In this document: positions 42,001-45,680 of the stretch, piece by piece
Numbering within the stretch: position 1 is the first letter of the stretch
Layout: the number at the start of each line of letters is the position of its first letter
DNA from: Actinomycetes bacterium
GTDB lineage: Bacteria > Actinomycetota > Actinomycetes > Nanopelagicales > Nanopelagicaceae
Assembly: GCA_025363635.1 (NCBI GenBank)
Contig: JANYDL010000035.1
Span: 1-45,680 of the forward strand
Reading direction: 5' to 3'
Length of the DNA stretch: 45,680 nucleotides
The notes under the pieces: model-generated
What the model was told of the DNA's origin: nothing
Seen by the model: the letters and a program-made list of their open reading frames with translations, nothing else
Database searches by the model: none
Position numbers and translations under genes: made by a program

Positions 42001-42236
42001 GTAAATGTCAGACCGAGAATTTCCTCTGGCTTAACTAGTTCGTTTGCAACTAAGTAGAGAACTCGAGCACTCATTGTCTCTGTCTTGCCAGAACCTGCTC
42101 CTGCTATAACAACGGCGGGTTCTAGCGGTGCTTCAATAATCAAAACTTGTTCGTCGGTCGGAGTGCGATAGGTCGGATCTATCCTTGTGAGCACCTTGGC
42201 AATATCACGAGCCGTGTACTTAGGTGAAGTGTTCAC
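39036..42236 (-). CDS. adnB: AdnB-type helicase-nuclease subunit
   Basis: Subunit of the AdnAB heterodimer that resects DNA double-strand breaks. The 1066 residues have an N-terminal UvrD-like motor with Walker A AGAGSGKT (45-52), LTFTRKAAGELAKR, Walker B VVLLDEYQDTSQSQ, DPCQAIYTWRGA, TIHMAKGLEWD and EIRLGYVAVTRARS, and a C-terminal RecB-type nuclease with GRIDAVYKTGDLFEVVDWKT and QLALYRLAW. The GTG at 42236 is chosen because it overlaps the adnA stop (GTGA), showing coupling. It faces the EEP gene tail-to-tail. Confidence 0.93.
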   Translation of the reverse strand: MNTSPKYTARDIAKVLTRIDPTYRTPTDEQVLIIEAPLEPAVVIAGAGSGKTETMSARVLYLVANELVKPEEILGLTFTRKAAGELAKRVRWRLRQLREAQLAPERSSLDASIMTYHSYAGRLLGEHSIRCGVDAGEEPIGEATFWQMTANLVHNWPDENFRSESAISTVIDDVIGLSRLVLEHGVTSAQIESMTTPILEHLATLGPATNESSRRIIRTLNQRLAILPMVYQLQENRRREGLLSFDDQMSLGASIAEDFSDVGEIEKSRYRVVLLDEYQDTSQSQVRMLSALYGGGHAVMAVGDPCQAIYTWRGASAGTISAFAEHFPKYSGQHGPSQFSLPTTFRNDKVILTLANLISDEVRHAKRIDVAPLKARADAGDGELVCGVFETIETEAIAIAEYFRKLWPTSEEVSALKRKSFAVLVRKRGQIPEIELAFRAANIPYEVLGVGGLIHVAEVADLISMLKIVTNPEAGSALMRQLTGPRINLGASDIAALGRYSRSLADARHDNSLGLIAKISAGNPLQEEADDQFSGSLIDALDEIESANRSDFTEMGYGRLLQFAADLRRLRSRAGGSLSDLICEIENHLFLEAEVYLRDNSQSGRRHLDRFLDEAAKFSHAGASASDFLTWLDIAADEEGGLKSGTPEINENVVSVLTIHMAKGLEWDVVAIPGLVERTFPSQGKEKDNWLTNEKQIPFGLRGDKHELPAFDVFSATSHARVTDVLDAFNVECDHFKRAEEIRLGYVAVTRARSHLMCTTSRWRDGAKPVNPSELYEFVHQVALNSNSLIVSDTPAPLDGATNPQLDHPETGTWPLDRLASRRDAFDAAVELVRSAEAHSLKQEEEQSDLNEVASWIRDAHALVNEIHQTNGAVAITLPPRLSVSAVVTLKENPEELALNIRRPMPRPQDEYSRRGTVFHLWIEKYFGQKALFDDEDLDPVDPLESDQTLEKLKSAWLASEWADRQPYAVEVPFETVLAGTLVRGRIDAVYKTGDLFEVVDWKTGSKKLGEAAAVQLALYRLAWAQLENLDIEKVSAAFHYVPSGVTDRPADLLDKNGLVALLEKY

Positions 42237-45200
42237 TCCATCACCGCCCGTCCATCGCTTTGAATAGGGCAAGAGCTACGGACTGCGCATCGATTGCAGT
42301 TACCATTTATCGTAGCGAGAAAAGCATTTGATGCCATTCCGTCGGCAATCTCTTCGAACTGCGTCTTCACCTCATCTTTATCGATCGGCGGTTGGGTGCG
42401 AGAACTTGCTTCTTTTGTTTTGCTTCCTAGATAGACAAGTTCGGCTCCAGCAGAAATATGACTCGAGTGAACCTGCGTAAATGCACCTTCCAAGATCGCT
42501 AACTGATAGGCCTGCATCTGCATATTTGTAAGTGCATCAGCTTTAGAAGGAATAACCGAACCAGTCTTGAAATCCACTACATAAAGATTGCCATCGGTAG
42601 TCAGTTCTAGCCGATCTACGCTACCCCGAATGCGAGCTCGGCCCACATCGATCACAAACTTTGCTTCGACCCCGACAACTGTGTTTCTCGATTTGGTGTG
42701 GTAGGCAACAAACTTGCGAATCATCTCAAGAGCTTTTGTCAGTTGTGTGGCTCTCACCCATCCTGTATTTGGATCTATGAGGTTCCAAGCGTTTCTTAAT
42801 TTTTCGACGAGATCTTCCTCAGTTAAAGAATCATCTGATTCCATGAGTGCAGCAAATGCGTGAATGGCAGAACCTAAAACTTGGGCGGTGCTGTTTCCAT
42901 CGGTTCCACCACTTCTTTCGAGAAACCATTTGAGGCCACATTCGGCAAAACTTTCGCCACCACTGGGCGATACCGAGACCTGCTGACCTGGTGAAACTAC
43001 CGCTGAGTTTGAGCTAACGGGCAAAACTCCGTACCAAGAATTAGGGTCGGCGATTGTTATGCCCTCGTCTGCCAATCGACGTAAAAGCCCTGCTGCGCTT
43101 TCCTTTTCATCACCCTGTATTGCCCCGCGTAAAGTCGCCACAAGGGCACTCGCAGTCAAAGGGCGAGGCACCTCCGTGAAACTCTGTTGCGCTTGCGAAC
43201 CCAAATATTCGGCAATCTCATCAAAATAAATTGAGGGTTCTGCATCATCCTTTTGTATGCACGTGAAAAGAAGGTGGCGCTTCGCACGAGTAGTGGCAAC
43301 ATAGATTAAACGACGCTCATCCTCAATTAGCCCACTTGCTGCGAGCGCATCGAGCTCTTGCAGTGGGGCTGATCCATGGCGCATTCGCTCGACAAGCCTC
43401 TCACTTCCTAATAGCGAACCTCTCTGACGCAAATTAGGCCAGGCACCATCTTGTAAACCTGCGACGGCTACAAATTCCCACTCCCGACCTTTTGCCGAAT
43501 GAACAGTCAGAATTTCCACCACATCGCCGCGTTGGCCCTTAGCAGTTATCACATCGCCATGAATTCTCTCTTCACTTATTTGACGAATAAAACTCTCAGC
43601 CCCTGAATAAGGAAATCGGTCTGCATATCGACGAGCAGATTCAAAAAGTTGGATCATGGCATCTAAGTCACGATCGGCGGATGCGCCTCTTGAGCCACCC
43701 CGAAGGGCTTGACGTCGCCAACTTTCGCTCAACTTTTCGCCGTTGCTCGTCAAGGCGTTGTTCCAAATCTCCCATAGTAAATCTTCCGCTTGCACTCCAT
43801 TTCTGCGAAGCGTTTTGCGGGCACCCGCCAATAAATCATGCACTCGAACTACTGAAGGCGCCTTTTCTTTATCGATTTCTCCTGTTTCAATTGCCTCCGC
43901 TAGCATTTGCGCGCCTGTGCGAAGATCACCTTCTTCACGAGATGTGAGAAGGCCCTTCTTTATCCGACGTAACGAGAGCGTGTCCGCTCCGCCGAATTCA
44001 CTGAGCAGCAAAGATTCGCACACAGCGGGGGTTAAAAATTTGCGTCCAAGCGCAACTTCGGCCAGTAGGAGAAAAGGAGCAATAGCAGGATTTCCCGAAA
44101 GTACATCTACCTCCGAGGCAACTGGAATCCCTGATTGCACGAATGCACGTCGAAGTGAGGAAGCAAGCGCTCCTGGGGCGCGCAATATGACGGCCATTTC
44201 CGACCAGGGCGTACCGTCCAATAAGTGTGCGCGCCTGAATTGATATGCGATGAATTGCGCTTCCTCACTCTGTGATCGCAATCGGGCGGCGATCGGACTG
44301 GGTTCTTCACTCGCGCCTTGTAGTGCATCCCCATGGGCAAATTTACGAGAATTGCTAGGAAATTGAGAGGCTACGTGGGCTCCTAGGCTGACTATTCTCG
44401 GAGAACTTCGAAAGCACTTATTCAAGATAATTTCGGAACCACTTTCTAGATAGTGCTGTAATTCATCACCTAATTGATCTGGATCCGCGCCACGAAATCT
44501 TCCGACAGCACTCTCTTTGTCGACGCAAATAAGAATGTCCTGTCCCGCCAACTCCCGCAGCAACATTCTTTGAGCAGGATCACTTTCCTGAAATTCATCG
44601 ACCAGAATTGTGCTGAAACGAGATCGTAGTTGACGGGCAAGATCTGCATTTTGATTGACGTGATGAAATGCTTCAATAACAATCTGGCTCGGGTCAATCC
44701 TTCGTTTTGAATCACCGGCAGATATTTCCTGCATGACCAGAGAACCTTGATAGCGTTTCCAAAATTGCGCACATGACAGCCAATACTTTTCTCGGTGTGC
44801 CTCACCCATCATATGCAAATCATCGGGAGATAAATTTCTCTCTGCGGCACGCAAGATGAGGTCACGAAGTTCTCGAGCAAATCCACGAGTTGCAATTGCT
44901 GGAGATTTTGGATCTACAAGATCAGGTGTCCAGTAAGTAAAACCACTCTCCACAAAGTCGGCAAAATCACCTTCCAACAATTGACTGATATAGGAATCTT
45001 GTTCTGGTCCTGACATCAATATTGGCTCTGGATCATCGATATTCATCTTCATTTTAAGAATTGAAAAAGCCAATGAGTGAAATGTTCTTGCTATTGGCTC
45101 GCTCATTGCAACCGTGGTGTGAAGCGCGACGGCGTCGCGTAGTTCTGAAGCTCTCTCACGACCATAGGTGATCATCAAAATTGAATTGGGATCTTGACCT

Positions 45201-45400
45201 TCTTCGATCCGCGAGAGCGCATTTGCAATGAGGGTCGAGGTCTTTCCTGTTCCTGGAGTTCCGCGAAGAATAAGGGGCGAGCCTCTGTGCTCTACCGCCG
45301 CACGTTGGTCCTCACTCAGAGCAAGGCTCCTCGGAACTTTCGGATGTCTAACAAGCGAACCGACCTTGCCTGGAGTCGTCGCTTTATTCACAGCACCCAT
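42233..45400 (-). CDS. adnA: AdnA-type helicase-nuclease subunit
   Basis: Partner of AdnB in double-strand break resection. The 1055 residues show a UvrD-like motor with Walker A GTPGTGKTS (47-55), ITYGRERASELR, Walker B ILVDEFQESDPAQ, TVHSAKGREWEF and RRLIYVATTRAKRH, then a nuclease domain with RGSVDRLELTTDGNLYVVDF and an Fe-S cluster signature: Cys in FAECGLKWF and CNRCAVRSSCP near the C-terminus. The nuclease aspartate and lysine are intact. The ATG at 45400 is the first; the N-terminal 20 residues are basic. It is followed by adnB with 4-nt overlap. The alpha/beta hydrolase upstream matches the lipV-side neighbour in mycobacteria (from memory). Confidence 0.93.
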   Translation of the reverse strand: MGAVNKATTPGKVGSLVRHPKVPRSLALSEDQRAAVEHRGSPLILRGTPGTGKTSTLIANALSRIEEGQDPNSILMITYGRERASELRDAVALHTTVAMSEPIARTFHSLAFSILKMKMNIDDPEPILMSGPEQDSYISQLLEGDFADFVESGFTYWTPDLVDPKSPAIATRGFARELRDLILRAAERNLSPDDLHMMGEAHREKYWLSCAQFWKRYQGSLVMQEISAGDSKRRIDPSQIVIEAFHHVNQNADLARQLRSRFSTILVDEFQESDPAQRMLLRELAGQDILICVDKESAVGRFRGADPDQLGDELQHYLESGSEIILNKCFRSSPRIVSLGAHVASQFPSNSRKFAHGDALQGASEEPSPIAARLRSQSEEAQFIAYQFRRAHLLDGTPWSEMAVILRAPGALASSLRRAFVQSGIPVASEVDVLSGNPAIAPFLLLAEVALGRKFLTPAVCESLLLSEFGGADTLSLRRIKKGLLTSREEGDLRTGAQMLAEAIETGEIDKEKAPSVVRVHDLLAGARKTLRRNGVQAEDLLWEIWNNALTSNGEKLSESWRRQALRGGSRGASADRDLDAMIQLFESARRYADRFPYSGAESFIRQISEERIHGDVITAKGQRGDVVEILTVHSAKGREWEFVAVAGLQDGAWPNLRQRGSLLGSERLVERMRHGSAPLQELDALAASGLIEDERRLIYVATTRAKRHLLFTCIQKDDAEPSIYFDEIAEYLGSQAQQSFTEVPRPLTASALVATLRGAIQGDEKESAAGLLRRLADEGITIADPNSWYGVLPVSSNSAVVSPGQQVSVSPSGGESFAECGLKWFLERSGGTDGNSTAQVLGSAIHAFAALMESDDSLTEEDLVEKLRNAWNLIDPNTGWVRATQLTKALEMIRKFVAYHTKSRNTVVGVEAKFVIDVGRARIRGSVDRLELTTDGNLYVVDFKTGSVIPSKADALTNMQMQAYQLAILEGAFTQVHSSHISAGAELVYLGSKTKEASSRTQPPIDKDEVKTQFEEIADGMASNAFLATINGNCNRCAVRSSCPIQSDGRAVME

Positions 45401-45428
45401 TCAACCCGAGAAAGGTGACAATCGTTGG

Positions 45429-45680
45429 CTATTTGAATGGCAGTAGCCACTCCAGGGCTTCCTCAAAATTGTTCTCAAAAACGGAGCGATGGCTGTCGGT
45501 TTCCGTTAGCTGAAGTTCCGTACATGGAGTATTTGTTGCCAACCATTCCCCATGGGCGTACGGGACTGTTTGATCGGACTTTCCGTGCCATATCTTTAAA
45601 GGCACTTGATTAGTCGATAAGTCCAATCCCCACGGCGAGTAATAGGCAAGGAGATCATCGGCGCATCCCTCGACGCCAGG
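45429..45680 (-). CDS. alpha/beta hydrolase, C-terminal part only (gene runs off the window)
   Basis: The frame is open from the window end to the stop at 45429, giving the last 83 residues. It shows CADDLLAYYSPWGLDLST, KIWHGKSDQTVPYAHGEWLA (the strand carrying the acid Asp) and TDSHRSVFENNFEEALEWLL (catalytic His), as in small alpha/beta hydrolases such as lysophospholipases. The nucleophile serine is outside. In-frame TTG near 45626 is internal, not a start. It ends 28 nt before adnA, so the two may be cotranscribed. Confidence 0.8.
   Translation of the reverse strand, partial: PGVEGCADDLLAYYSPWGLDLSTNQVPLKIWHGKSDQTVPYAHGEWLATNTPCTELQLTETDSHRSVFENNFEEALEWLLPFK

Noticed and set aside
43743-44243. 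166-codon plus-strand frame
   Set aside because: Antisense shadow inside adnA, with Ser/Arg-rich composition typical of reverse-frame translation.

Overview
The window looks like a chromosomal segment of an actinobacterium (Actinomycetota) with intermediate base composition and tight gene packing. Lineage markers are an E2-E1 fused 2-oxoglutarate decarboxylase (kgd), a WhiB7-type Fe-S regulator, an AdnA/AdnB helicase-nuclease pair, a SigR/RsrA-type sigma/anti-sigma pair, a nickel superoxide dismutase and an actinobacterial-style tad pilus cluster. Compactness, moderate GC and NiSOD suggest a streamlined aquatic actinobacterium (for example the freshwater Nanopelagicales type), but this is inference. 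No insertion sequence, phage, rRNA operon or CRISPR array was seen.

Layout. 1-4.5 kb (minus strand): ssrA (tmRNA, 3' end cut by the window edge), smpB, ftsX, an unrecognised small gene exactly filling the ftsE-ftsX gap, ftsE and prfB. 4.5-9.9 kb (minus): a tad/flp pilus locus with a degenerate GGDEF protein, then TadA, TadB, TadC and four small TadE/Flp/TadG-like proteins; the pilin part has its own candidate promoter. 9.9-16.3 kb (plus): a small membrane protein, kgd, an 11-bp tandem repeat array and a GH13 alpha-glucosidase. 16.3-19.4 kb: divergent sodX/sodN, then (minus) SRAP, sigR, rsrA and a hotdog thioesterase. 19.5-25.1 kb (plus): aroA, rsgA, hisN-like phosphatase and a copper P-type ATPase. 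25.2-30.3 kb (minus): an unknown secreted protein, initiator tRNA-Met, a UPF0182 membrane protein, a Lon-type (S16) protease lacking its usual PDZ domain, and a small membrane protein. 30.5-34.5 kb (plus): DUF2342 protein, YgjP-type metallopeptidase, a DUF5679 zinc ribbon and an orphan RiPP-cyclodehydratase-like protein. 34.6-45.7 kb: whiB7 with a long regulated leader, uvrD2, nudC, an EEP-family hydrolase (plus strand), adnB, adnA and the C-terminal end of an alpha/beta hydrolase.

From memory, the blocks prfB/ftsE/ftsX/smpB/ssrA, sigH/rshA/SRAP/aroA/rsgA and UPF0182/S16 protease/DUF2342/whiB7/uvrD2/nudC/adnB/adnA/lipase each resemble Mycobacterium tuberculosis neighbourhoods, so most of the window is conserved actinobacterial core.

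The most interesting signals are: (1) the whiB7 leader, where a 50-codon uORF, an antiterminator stem and an intrinsic terminator are arranged as a ribosome-controlled attenuator; (2) the small basic gene between ftsE and ftsX; (3) the inactive-looking GGDEF protein that keeps a c-di-GMP inhibitory-site motif at the head of the tad locus; and (4) several 11- and 12-bp tandem repeat arrays, mostly in gaps after stop codons.
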